DNA of 51,056 nt. Origin: Candidatus Eiseniibacteriota bacterium. GTDB lineage: Bacteria; Eisenbacteria; RBG-16-71-46. Below are positions 1-8,151 of the stretch, in pieces (position 1 is the stretch's first letter; each line of letters begins with the position of its first letter). The notes under the pieces were generated by a model. It had not been told where the DNA came from. It saw nothing but the letters and a program-made list of their open reading frames with translations, and made no database searches. Both the position numbers and the translations under genes were made by a program. The stretch covers positions 1 to 51,056 of the forward strand of contig VBOT01000136.1 of assembly GCA_005893225.1 (NCBI GenBank), read 5' to 3'.

Positions 1-107
1 GCGGGAGCGGTGCAAAAAGCCGTCATGCGGGTGCTCCGACCCGCCGATACATGCCTAGAACCCGCGGCAACTTAGGAACTCCTCGAGCACACTGTCAAGC
101 GAGCCCG

Positions 108-2204
108 ATGGCCCTCCCGCCCGAGAACGACCCTCTCAGCATCGCTTCCGGAGCCGGCACCCAGGCCCCGGGACCCGACCCTCATCGAGACTCTCGATCG
201 CGCCGGCTCGATCGCCGCGCTCCGGCGGCGGCCGCCCTCGGCGCCGCCCTGCTCCTCGCGGCGCTGCTCGGCGGCGCGGCCGGGGCCCGCGAGACCGCTC
301 CCGACACCGCGCCCGCGGCCGAGGCCAGGGCCGCGCCTCCGCCGGGAACGGCCAGGGCGGTCCGGGCTTCTTCACGCCCGGGTTCCGTGCGGCGCTCGAG
401 AACCGATTCCCTGAACCCGCCCGCCGACCTGCGGGACCTGTCGGCGTGGCTCGACTACAAGGCTATCAGCCGCCTCGCCGCGCTTCCCCAGGAAGCGCGC
501 CTCTTCTACCGCCGCGGCCTCATGGTCCGCGAGTCCGGCCGTCTCGACGAGGCGGTGCAGCTCGTTCGAGGCGCGGCCGAGCTCGATCCCACCTTCGTGG
601 CCCCGCACCTCACCCTGGCCTCCTGGCTCGTGCTGCACGAGCCCGGCCAAGCGGTGGCGCAGCTCGCGAGCCTGATCGAGCTGGTGCGCCGGAGCTTCAC
701 CTTGCAGCTCGCGCTGGTGGCCAACGCGCTCTACCTGGTGCTCCAGACCTGGTTCCTCGCCATCCTGGCGGCCGGGATCCTGATCGTGGCCCTGCGCCAG
801 GCGGAGCTGCGCCACGGCTGGCACGAGCGGCTGTCCCGGACCCTCACGCCCGGCTACGCGCGACTGCTGTCGTGGGCGTTCCTGGTGGTTCCGTACGCCC
901 TGGGGCTCGGGCTCGCGCTGCCCACGGTGGCGTTCCTCGCGTTCCTCTGGCCCCTGCTCAAGACCGCCGAGCGGGCCCTGCTCGTCGCCCTGGTGGCCAC
1001 GCTGGTGGCGGTGCCCTGGATCACCGTGGAGATGGATCGGCACGCCGCCCCGCTTCAGGACCGCGAGCCCTTTTACGGGGTCATGGCGCTCGAGAACGAG
1101 CCCTATTCGCCGGCGCAGCAGCAGCGCCTCGCGGCCCTCGGCCGGGCCCACCCCGGGAACCCGTTCGTGCAGTTCGGCCTGGCGTGGACGGCGCGTCTGG
1201 GCGGCGATCTGTCGACGGCCGAGGGAGCCTACCGCCGCGCCCTCGAGCTGTGGCCGGGCGACGACCGCGTGACGAACGATCTCGGAAACGTGCTCACCCT
1301 CGAGGGCCGGTACGACGAGGCGCTCGAGTACTACCAGCGCGCGATCGCGGACAACCCCTCCAACGCCGCGGCGTACCTCAACCTGTCGCAGGCCCAGACG
1401 CGTCGCTACGACTTCCGCGGCGCCAGCGAGGCGCTGTCCCACGCCTCGGCCCTCGACTTCGACCTGCTGCGCTCGTTCCAGGGAGAGGCCACGGACAGCG
1501 GCGTGATGACGGTCGCGGACCAGTGGCTTTCCCCGCGACACTTCTGGAGCGCGCTGATGGAGTATCAGCCGCCTCCCGCGGCCCGGCCCGCGCTGCCGCC
1601 CGCGTGGCGCGAGCGCGTCGAGTGCTCGGGCTGGCCCTTCGGCCTCGCGGTGCTGGGCAGCGCCCTGGCCGGCCTGCTGTTCGGGATCCTCATGCACCGG
1701 GGTCTGCCGCTGCGACACTGCGCCCACTGCGGCCGGGTGGTGTGCCGCCGCTGCGCGGAGCGCCGCCGCGCCGAGGCCTTCTGCCGCTCGTGCGCCGGGG
1801 ATACGGGCGGGATCCGGGCTCCGGAGCTCGCCCGCACGCTGCTCGTGGCGCACCGTCCCCGCGTGCGGCGCACGGGGCGATGGATCCGCACCGCCTTCGC
1901 CACCCTGATCCCGGGCTTCGGCCTGCTGGCGTTCCGCAAGGTCTGGGCGGCGGTGTTTCTGCTCGGCGTGGCGGCGGCGTTCGCGAGCGCGGCGCTCAAC
2001 ATCGCCGCCCCGTTCGCCTACGAGCCGCGTCTCTGCCTTCCCGACCAGATGCCTCCGCCACTGGTCATGCTGGCGCCGTGGCTCGCCATCTACGCCGTGT
2101 CGATCCTCGGTTACGTGGTCGAATCGGCGCGCGCAGAGGCGCAGGTGGTGGCTTCCCTCCGCTCGGCGCGGGGCCGCGGCTCTCACTCGCGTCGCGCCGC
2201 CTAG
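108..2204 (+). CDS. TPR-repeat membrane protein with C-terminal B-box/zinc-ribbon-like motif
   Basis: ORF 51..2204; TPR-like repeats (GDDRVTNDLGNVLTLEGRYDEALEYYQRAIADNPSNAAAYLNLSQA), TM segments, CAHCGRVVCRRCAERRRAEAFCRSCA zinc ligands; start at 108 (MALPPEND) or 51 uncertain. Confidence 0.75.
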   Translation: MALPPENDPLSIASGAGTQAPGPDPHRDSRSRRLDRRAPAAAALGAALLLAALLGGAAGARETAPDTAPAAEARAAPPPGTARAVRASSRPGSVRRSRTDSLNPPADLRDLSAWLDYKAISRLAALPQEARLFYRRGLMVRESGRLDEAVQLVRGAAELDPTFVAPHLTLASWLVLHEPGQAVAQLASLIELVRRSFTLQLALVANALYLVLQTWFLAILAAGILIVALRQAELRHGWHERLSRTLTPGYARLLSWAFLVVPYALGLGLALPTVAFLAFLWPLLKTAERALLVALVATLVAVPWITVEMDRHAAPLQDREPFYGVMALENEPYSPAQQQRLAALGRAHPGNPFVQFGLAWTARLGGDLSTAEGAYRRALELWPGDDRVTNDLGNVLTLEGRYDEALEYYQRAIADNPSNAAAYLNLSQAQTRRYDFRGASEALSHASALDFDLLRSFQGEATDSGVMTVADQWLSPRHFWSALMEYQPPPAARPALPPAWRERVECSGWPFGLAVLGSALAGLLFGILMHRGLPLRHCAHCGRVVCRRCAERRRAEAFCRSCAGDTGGIRAPELARTLLVAHRPRVRRTGRWIRTAFATLIPGFGLLAFRKVWAAVFLLGVAAAFASAALNIAAPFAYEPRLCLPDQMPPPLVMLAPWLAIYAVSILGYVVESARAEAQVVASLRSARGRGSHSRRAA

Positions 2205-2213
2205 GAGCCCGCC

Positions 2214-3329
2214 ATGGCCTTGCAGGGAACCTTGCGAGAGTTCTCCGCCACCGACATCCTCCAGCTCCTCGCCACCCAGAAGAAGACTGGCTGCCTGATC
2301 CTCGAGCTCAGCGGCCAGAAGCTCCATGTTTTCGTGCAGGATGGCCGCATCGTCTCGTCGCGCTCGCCCGGGGCCACGAGCGACGACCCGCTGCTCAAGT
2401 TCCTGTTCAAGATCCACCGCCTCTCGAGCGAGCAGTACCGGGGCATCCGGTCGATCCAGAACGAGACCCACCGCGACCTGGAAGACCTGCTGGTCAACGG
2501 CCGCTACCTGGAAGCTGAGGAGCTGGCGGGTTACATCGAGCGCCAGATCCTGGACGATCTGATGAAGGTGGCGCGCTGGACCGGCGGAACCTACACGTTC
2601 GATCCCGAGCTCAAGTGGACCCACGCCGCGGTGGCGCGACTCGGCATCGAAGGCGCGCTCATCGACGTGGCGCGACGTGTCGACGAGCACGCCCGATTCA
2701 TCAAGACCTTCGACGATCCGCAGCGGCTCCTGGGAGTGCGCGACCTGCCCGATCCGAGCGACCCGATCTCCGAGGAGGAGTCGGAGCTCTTCGGCATCGT
2801 CGACGGCCGACACACCCTGGCGGAGATCGTGGAGGCGGCCCCGCTCTCCGATTACGAGGCCCACGAGGCGCTCTACCGCATGTTCGATGCCGGATGGCTG
2901 GAGTTCGTCGGCCGTCGCGACGTGAGTGCCCCGGCTCCGGTGCCGAGTGTCCCCGCGACGGCGTCGGCGATCGACTCCGGACGCCCCCTCGCCCCGCTGG
3001 ACGAGAGGCGGTTCAATTCGCGCGACCTGATGGTCACGGTGCTGGCGGTCGGCGCGGCGTTCGCGCTGTGGGTGGGAGGACGAGCGCTGGTCGCGAAGCC
3101 CGCGGCCCCGGCCGCGAGCGACGTCTTCAGCGCCGCCCAGATGCGGGACATCCGCTTCGCCGTGGAGCTCTACCGTCGCGAGCGGGGACGCTATCCCCGG
3201 AGCCTCGAGGACCTGGTGGCGGATCGCTGGCTCGCTCCCGATCAGGTCCGGATCGACGGCCGGCCGCTTCGCTACCGGCCGAGCCCGGAGAGCGACGCCT
3301 ACCAGCTCGACGCGGATTCCAGCCGATAG
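2214..3329 (+). CDS. DUF4388 (PATAN)-domain protein with TM segment and pseudopilin-like C-terminal segment
   Basis: N-terminus MALQGTLREFSATDILQLLATQKKTGCLILELSGQKLHVFVQDGRIVSS is typical DUF4388; C-terminus IRFAVELYRRERGRYPRSLEDLV...DGRPLRYRPS resembles GspG-type C-terminal segments. Confidence 0.8.
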   Translation: MALQGTLREFSATDILQLLATQKKTGCLILELSGQKLHVFVQDGRIVSSRSPGATSDDPLLKFLFKIHRLSSEQYRGIRSIQNETHRDLEDLLVNGRYLEAEELAGYIERQILDDLMKVARWTGGTYTFDPELKWTHAAVARLGIEGALIDVARRVDEHARFIKTFDDPQRLLGVRDLPDPSDPISEEESELFGIVDGRHTLAEIVEAAPLSDYEAHEALYRMFDAGWLEFVGRRDVSAPAPVPSVPATASAIDSGRPLAPLDERRFNSRDLMVTVLAVGAAFALWVGGRALVAKPAAPAASDVFSAAQMRDIRFAVELYRRERGRYPRSLEDLVADRWLAPDQVRIDGRPLRYRPSPESDAYQLDADSSR

Positions 3330-3342
3330 TGGCCCGCCTGAA

Positions 3343-4428
3343 TCACTCCCAGCGCCCGACCCGCTCCCGGGCGAGGATCCAGCTCACGGCCGCCGCGAGA
3401 TCGTCGAACGCGTGGTCGGGCCGCGCCTCGATCCCGGCGCCCCCGAGACTCCGCTCCTCGTCGCGCCCGTAGCCGGTCCGCACCAGGATCGAGAGCGCGC
3501 GGGCTCGGTGCCCGGTCCGGATGTCGAGCAGCTTGTCGCCGATCATGACCGACTGGCGCAGGGAGAGGCGGAGGTCCCGGGCCGCGCGCTCCAGCAGCTC
3601 GATTCCCGGCTTGCGGCATCCGCAGCCCGAGTCGGGGAGGTGCGGGCAGAAGTGCACTGCGTCGATCTCGACACCGTAGGGCCGCAGCAGGTTCCTCAGG
3701 CGTCCCATCGCGCGGTGGACGCTCGAGAGCGGGAAGAGCCCCCGCCCGACACCCGATTGGTTCGAGATCACCTCGATCGGGTACCCGGCCTGGCGCAGCG
3801 CGTACAGCGCCTCGGGGACCCCGGGGATGAGCTCGATGTCGTCGGGGTCGGCGAGATAGCCCTTCTCGACCACCAGGGTGCCGTCCCGGTCCAGGAACAC
3901 GGCGGGCGAGAGGCCCTCGCCGCGGCGACGGGCCAGCGATCTCTCGCACGCGCGCTCCAGCCGGTCCACGTCGGGATGCGCGATCTCCGGCGCTTCGGGA
4001 GGAGCCTCCGGCGACCAGCTCTCGAGCCGCTCCGGCTCGAGCGCGGACGCCGGCGCGCTCGCCAGGTCCCGGGCTGTCTCCTCGACCATGGCGCGTGAAT
4101 CGAGGGAGCTCCAGCACCAGCGCTCGAGCGGGCTCCAGGCCTTCCTCCGCGCGGGGTCGAGGGCGGCCACCATGCCGTGGGCTCCGGCACGCCAGCCGGA
4201 GAGCGCCGCGGCCCCGAGTGCCCGGTCGGAGCCGATCACGATGTCGGCTCCGCGGCGATCCGGCTCGTGGTGATCCCGGACCAGCCGCGCCTCCGGCGAC
4301 GCCGCCGCGCGCGGCGCGTTTCGTCCCAGCCACCTCACCTCGTGCCCGCGCAGCGCCAGACCCCAGGCCGCGAGAAGCATGCGCTCCATGCCCGGCCCGA
4401 GCGAGTCTCCTTGGACCAGGAGCCTCAC
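3343..4428 (-). CDS. gmhB: D-glycero-beta-D-manno-heptose 1,7-bisphosphate 7-phosphatase-like HAD domain fused to an N-terminal glycosyltransferase-like segment
   Basis: FLDRDGTLVVEKGYLADPDDIELIPGV, SNQSGVGRG, zinc loop HFCPHLPDSGCGCRKPG, MIGDKLLDI; N-terminus LLVQGDSLGPGMERMLLAAWGLALRGHEVRWLG; GTG start at 4428 overlaps upstream stop (GTGA); ORF extends to 4461. Confidence 0.8.
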   Translation of the reverse strand: MRLLVQGDSLGPGMERMLLAAWGLALRGHEVRWLGRNAPRAAASPEARLVRDHHEPDRRGADIVIGSDRALGAAALSGWRAGAHGMVAALDPARRKAWSPLERWCWSSLDSRAMVEETARDLASAPASALEPERLESWSPEAPPEAPEIAHPDVDRLERACERSLARRRGEGLSPAVFLDRDGTLVVEKGYLADPDDIELIPGVPEALYALRQAGYPIEVISNQSGVGRGLFPLSSVHRAMGRLRNLLRPYGVEIDAVHFCPHLPDSGCGCRKPGIELLERAARDLRLSLRQSVMIGDKLLDIRTGHRARALSILVRTGYGRDEERSLGGAGIEARPDHAFDDLAAAVSWILARERVGRWE

Positions 4429-5462
4429 GTCGCGGCCCCCGCCTCCGCGCAGGCGCGCCACACCTCACCGACCTCGACGGCGGTGAGGCAGCGGTAGCCG
4501 ATCCGGCAGGTGCGCCGGAAGCAGGGCGCGCACACCGGAGCGCGCTGGACGATGCGCACCCGGGGACCGAGGGGCGCCGTCCAGGCGCTGCTGGTCGAGC
4601 CGAAGATCACCACCGTCGGAGCCCCGGTCGAGGCGGAGAGGTGGGCGAGCCCGGAGTCGTTGCACACCGCCACGGCGGTTCCCTCGCAGAGGCCGGCCTG
4701 GAGTCCGAGGTCGGTTTCCCCGGCGAGCGCGAGGGCACCCCCACCCACCTCGGCCGCCACATTCAAGCAGAGCTCCCGCTCGGCGCCATTCCCGCACACC
4801 AGCACCCCGAGGCCGCGCCCGGCGAGAGCCCGGCCCAGCGCCGCGAACCGCTCGGCCGCCCAACGCTTGGCCGGACCGTAGGACGCTCCGGGGCCCAGGA
4901 TGGCGTAGGGCGCACCCTTAAGCCCACGGCGCGACAGCAGCTCGGCCGCGCGCTCGCGGGCCTCTGGCGGGGGCTCGAGCGCGGGGAGGGGGCCCGCCGC
5001 CGCTCCGAGGGGGCCGCCGAGCGCCAGGTACTCCCCGCTCAGGTGAAGCTCGCCCCGGGCGGGGCGCAGAAACGGGTGGGTGAGAAGGGCGTCGCGCCAC
5101 TCGCCGCGGAAGCCGATCCGGACCGGAGCCCCGGTTTGCCACGCGAAGAGGGCGCTCGAAAACGAGGGCGGCAGCACGACGGCGGCAGTCGGGCGCCACG
5201 CTCGCAGGCGGCGGGCGAGGTCCTCTCTTCCGCCTCCCGGGGCCGGCCAAGCCTCGGCACGATCGATCGTACGGTCGGCCCGCAGCAACTCCAGCAACGC
5301 CGCCGGGCCGACCGCCGCCACCTCGGCCTCGGGCAGGGCGCGCCGCAGCGCGTGGAGCAAGGGACGCGCGAGCAGCACGTCGCCCAGCCAGTTGGACAGG
5401 CGAACCAGCAGTCGGCCGGTGCCGCCCCGCTCTGGATCCTCGGTGGGTGGGAGCACTGCCAC
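4425..5462 (-). CDS. Glycosyltransferase family 9 (heptosyltransferase II-like)
   Basis: LVRLSNWLGDVLLARPLLHALRRALPEAEVA; PYAILGPGASYGPAKRWAAERFAALGRAL; CNDSGLAHLSASTGAPTVVIFGSTSSAWTAP. Confidence 0.88.
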   Translation of the reverse strand: MAVLPPTEDPERGGTGRLLVRLSNWLGDVLLARPLLHALRRALPEAEVAAVGPAALLELLRADRTIDRAEAWPAPGGGREDLARRLRAWRPTAAVVLPPSFSSALFAWQTGAPVRIGFRGEWRDALLTHPFLRPARGELHLSGEYLALGGPLGAAAGPLPALEPPPEARERAAELLSRRGLKGAPYAILGPGASYGPAKRWAAERFAALGRALAGRGLGVLVCGNGAERELCLNVAAEVGGGALALAGETDLGLQAGLCEGTAVAVCNDSGLAHLSASTGAPTVVIFGSTSSAWTAPLGPRVRIVQRAPVCAPCFRRTCRIGYRCLTAVEVGEVWRACAEAGAAT

Positions 5463-5508
5463 GGTGCTCAGGCTGCCGGCCGGCGTCCCCGGTGGTCTCC
5501 GGGCCGGG

Positions 5509-6954
5509 CTAGTACGCGCGAGCGAACAGGGCCACCGGAGCCCCGTCCTTGGACAACCCGGAGAACGGCTTCTGATCGAGCGGGATGCATCGCAGCGTGG
5601 CGCCGGTCTTTTGCTTGATCGCGGTCTCGGCGTCCGCGTCGTCCTTCCAGGGCAGCGCCACGAAGCCGCGCCGCTCGGCGAAGTGGGCCTCGAGCTCGGC
5701 CACCGAGGTCACGCGGCTCGTGTTCTGGTCGCGGAACTCGAGCGCCGCCTGGAACAGCGCGCGCTGGATGTCCTCCAGCAGCACCGGCAAGCGCTCGGGC
5801 AGATGCTCCAGACGGATGGACTCCTTGGCGCGCGTGTCCCGGCGCACGCTCATGACCGCCCCCTGCGCCACGTCCCTGGGCCCGACCTCGAGCCGCACCG
5901 GCACCCCGCGCAGCTCGTGCTCGTTGTACTTCCAGCCCGGCGTGTACTGGTCGCGATCGTCGACCCACACGCGCACGCGGCCCTCGAGGGAGTGACGCAG
6001 GCGATTCACGAACTCCGTCACCGCCGCGCGCTCCTCCGGCTTGCGCCAGATCGGCACCACCACGGCCTGGATCGGCGCCACGTGCGGCGGCAGCTTGAGG
6101 CCCTGGTCGTCGCCGTGGGTCATGATCAGAGCGCCGATCATGCGTGTCGTCAGCCCCCACGAGGTCTGGTAAACGTACTGTCGGCGCCCCTGCTCGTCCT
6201 GGAAGGTGATGTCGAACACCTTGGCGAAGTGCTGGCCGAGGTTGTGCGACGTGCCGGCCTGGAGGGCCTTCCCGTCCCGCATCAGGGCCTCGATCGCGTA
6301 GGTCATATCGGCGCCCGCGAACTTTTCCATCTCGCTCTTCGGGCCCGCGTACACCGGGATGGCGAGCTCGGTCTCGACGAAGTCCCGGTAGACCTCGAGC
6401 ATCCGCAGCACTTCTTCCTGCGCCTCCTCGCCGGTGGCGTGGGCGGTGTGGCCCTCCTGCCAAAGGAACTCGGCGGTACGGAGGAAGAGGCGCGTGACCT
6501 TCTCCCAGCGCATCACGTTGCACCACTGGTTGATGAGCACCGGCAGATCCCGGTAGGACTCGATCCAGCGCGAGTACATGTGGCCGATGATCGCCTCGCT
6601 GGTGGGGCGCACGCAGTAGCGCTCCTCGAGCTTCTCCTTGCCCCCGTGCGTCACCCACGCAACCTCGGGGGCGAAGCCTTCGACGTGCTCGGCCTCGAGC
6701 GCGAGCAGCGACTCGGGGATGAGGAGGGGGAAATAGGCGTTCTGGTGCCCGGTCGCCTTGATGCGCCGGTCGAGCAGGCTCTGCATGTGCTCCCAGATCG
6801 CGTAGCCGTAGGGACGGATCACCATGCAGCCGCGCACCGGCGCGTAGTCGGCGAGCTGGGACTTCCGGATCACTTCCGTGTACCAGCGCGAGAAATCGTC
6901 CGACTGGTCGGTGAGATCCTCGACGAACTGTTTCTGAGCCTGGGTATCGCTCAC
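5509..6954 (-). CDS. proS: Prolyl-tRNA synthetase (archaeal/eukaryotic-like type 3)
   Basis: VSDTQAQKQFVEDLTDQSDDFSRWYTEVIRKSQLADYAPVRGCMVIRPYGYAIWE; ends FARAY with C-terminal Tyr; GTG start at 6954. Confidence 0.95.
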   Translation of the reverse strand: MSDTQAQKQFVEDLTDQSDDFSRWYTEVIRKSQLADYAPVRGCMVIRPYGYAIWEHMQSLLDRRIKATGHQNAYFPLLIPESLLALEAEHVEGFAPEVAWVTHGGKEKLEERYCVRPTSEAIIGHMYSRWIESYRDLPVLINQWCNVMRWEKVTRLFLRTAEFLWQEGHTAHATGEEAQEEVLRMLEVYRDFVETELAIPVYAGPKSEMEKFAGADMTYAIEALMRDGKALQAGTSHNLGQHFAKVFDITFQDEQGRRQYVYQTSWGLTTRMIGALIMTHGDDQGLKLPPHVAPIQAVVVPIWRKPEERAAVTEFVNRLRHSLEGRVRVWVDDRDQYTPGWKYNEHELRGVPVRLEVGPRDVAQGAVMSVRRDTRAKESIRLEHLPERLPVLLEDIQRALFQAALEFRDQNTSRVTSVAELEAHFAERRGFVALPWKDDADAETAIKQKTGATLRCIPLDQKPFSGLSKDGAPVALFARAY

Positions 6955-7005
6955 GGTGTCTCCACGGATCGGGGCGGTCTTCGTAGCCTGACAGTCGAGC
7001 CTCGC

Positions 7006-7035
7006 AGTATAGGTGGTGGCGCAAAGGCCCAACAA
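7006..7035 (-). promoter_or_regulatory. Putative sigma70-type promoter for proS
   Basis: Minus strand TTGTTG-N18-TATACT in the proS upstream gap. Confidence 0.5.
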
Positions 7036-7081
7036 GCGCCAGCGGCCCCGGGGCGCGGTCCCGCTCGGCCCGCGCTCGCGG

Positions 7082-8104
7082 CTACCCGATCCGGGCTGCC
7101 GCCCCGGCCACTTCCTCCGGCTGGATCTCGAGCATGCAGCGGAAATGCCGCTTCGGGCACGCCCGCCGCCCGTGCAGCGTGCAGGGCTGGCACAGCTCAT
7201 GGCGGCAGAGGACCACGTGGCCGGTCCCGGCGGGGGCGAAGCCCAGTTCGGGAGCCGTGCTGCCGAACAGCGCCACCACCTTGATCCCGCGCGCCGCGGC
7301 CAGGTGCATGAGGCCGCTGTCGCAGCACACCGCCCCGCGGCAGCGGCCGAGGAGCGCCGCCATGCGCGGCAAGGGCTCGGTGCACCAGTGCGCCCGGGCA
7401 TCCCGCGCGACGCGCTCCGCCAGCGAAGGGAGCTCGCGGCGCTCGGCCTCGAGCGAGAAGTAGAGCAGCCACTCCCCCGCCCCGACGAGCCGCTCGTGGA
7501 GCGAGAGCCACCGCTCTTCCGGCCACCGCTTGGTGAAGTGCCGCGCCCAGGGACAGATCGCCAGCGGTGGGCGATCGGGCTTCCACGCCTCCATCCAGCG
7601 CTCGGCCCAGGCCTCCGCCTCCTCTCCGGCGCACTGCCGCGGCGCGGCCGGCACCGGGATGCCGAGCGGGGCGAGGGTGGCGGCGTAGCGCTCGAGGGTA
7701 GGGCCGGGGGCCGGGCGGCTCCAGCGGGCGTGCACCCAGCGCGCGCGGCGCAGCCGGTCGGAGCGCGCCCGCAGCACCGGGGCCCGCTGCCGGAACGTGA
7801 GCACGCGGGTGCGCAGGTTGCCGTGCAGGTCCACGATCAGGTCGCTGTCCTCGAGCTCCGCCCCCATCGCCACCACGTCCTCGAGGCGCCGCGCGTCCCT
7901 CTCGAGGATTCGAACGTGGGACACCGCCGGATCGAACCGCACCAGGTCGGCGTACTCCTGCTTGACCCAGTAGACCAGGCGCGCCGCCGGGAACGCGCGC
8001 CCGAGCGCCTGCACCACCGGCAGCGTCAGCACCACGTCGCCGAGCGACGAGAGCCGCAGCACGTCGATGCGGCGAAACCCTCCGGCCGGGGTCTCGATTC
8101 TCAT
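7082..8104 (-). CDS. Glycosyltransferase family 9 (ADP-heptose:LPS heptosyltransferase-like)
   Basis: IDVLRLSSLGDVVLTLPVVQALGRAFPAARLVYWVKQEYADLV; CDSGLMHLAAARGIKVVALFGSTAPELGF; C-terminal CQPCTLHGRRACPKRHFRCM. Confidence 0.9.
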   Translation of the reverse strand: MRIETPAGGFRRIDVLRLSSLGDVVLTLPVVQALGRAFPAARLVYWVKQEYADLVRFDPAVSHVRILERDARRLEDVVAMGAELEDSDLIVDLHGNLRTRVLTFRQRAPVLRARSDRLRRARWVHARWSRPAPGPTLERYAATLAPLGIPVPAAPRQCAGEEAEAWAERWMEAWKPDRPPLAICPWARHFTKRWPEERWLSLHERLVGAGEWLLYFSLEAERRELPSLAERVARDARAHWCTEPLPRMAALLGRCRGAVCCDSGLMHLAAARGIKVVALFGSTAPELGFAPAGTGHVVLCRHELCQPCTLHGRRACPKRHFRCMLEIQPEEVAGAAARIG

Positions 8105-8151
8105 GGGGCGGCCGGCCTGCGCGACGCGTCTCTATCCACGGCGCTGGGAGC

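Noticed and set aside
372-2864. Very long antisense ORFs (830 aa here; also 8215..10461 +, 37406..39427 +, 21234..23714 +)
   Set aside because: Opposite well-supported genes; Arg/His/Gln/Pro-rich or low-complexity composition typical of antisense frames in ~70% GC DNA; no recognisable domains.
6955-7081. tRNA or small RNA gene in the larger intergenic gaps (6955-7081, 10617-10725, 26173-26275, 31417-31668)
   Set aside because: No TpsiC-like GGTTCRANYCC with matching acceptor stem; these gaps look like promoter/leader sequence.
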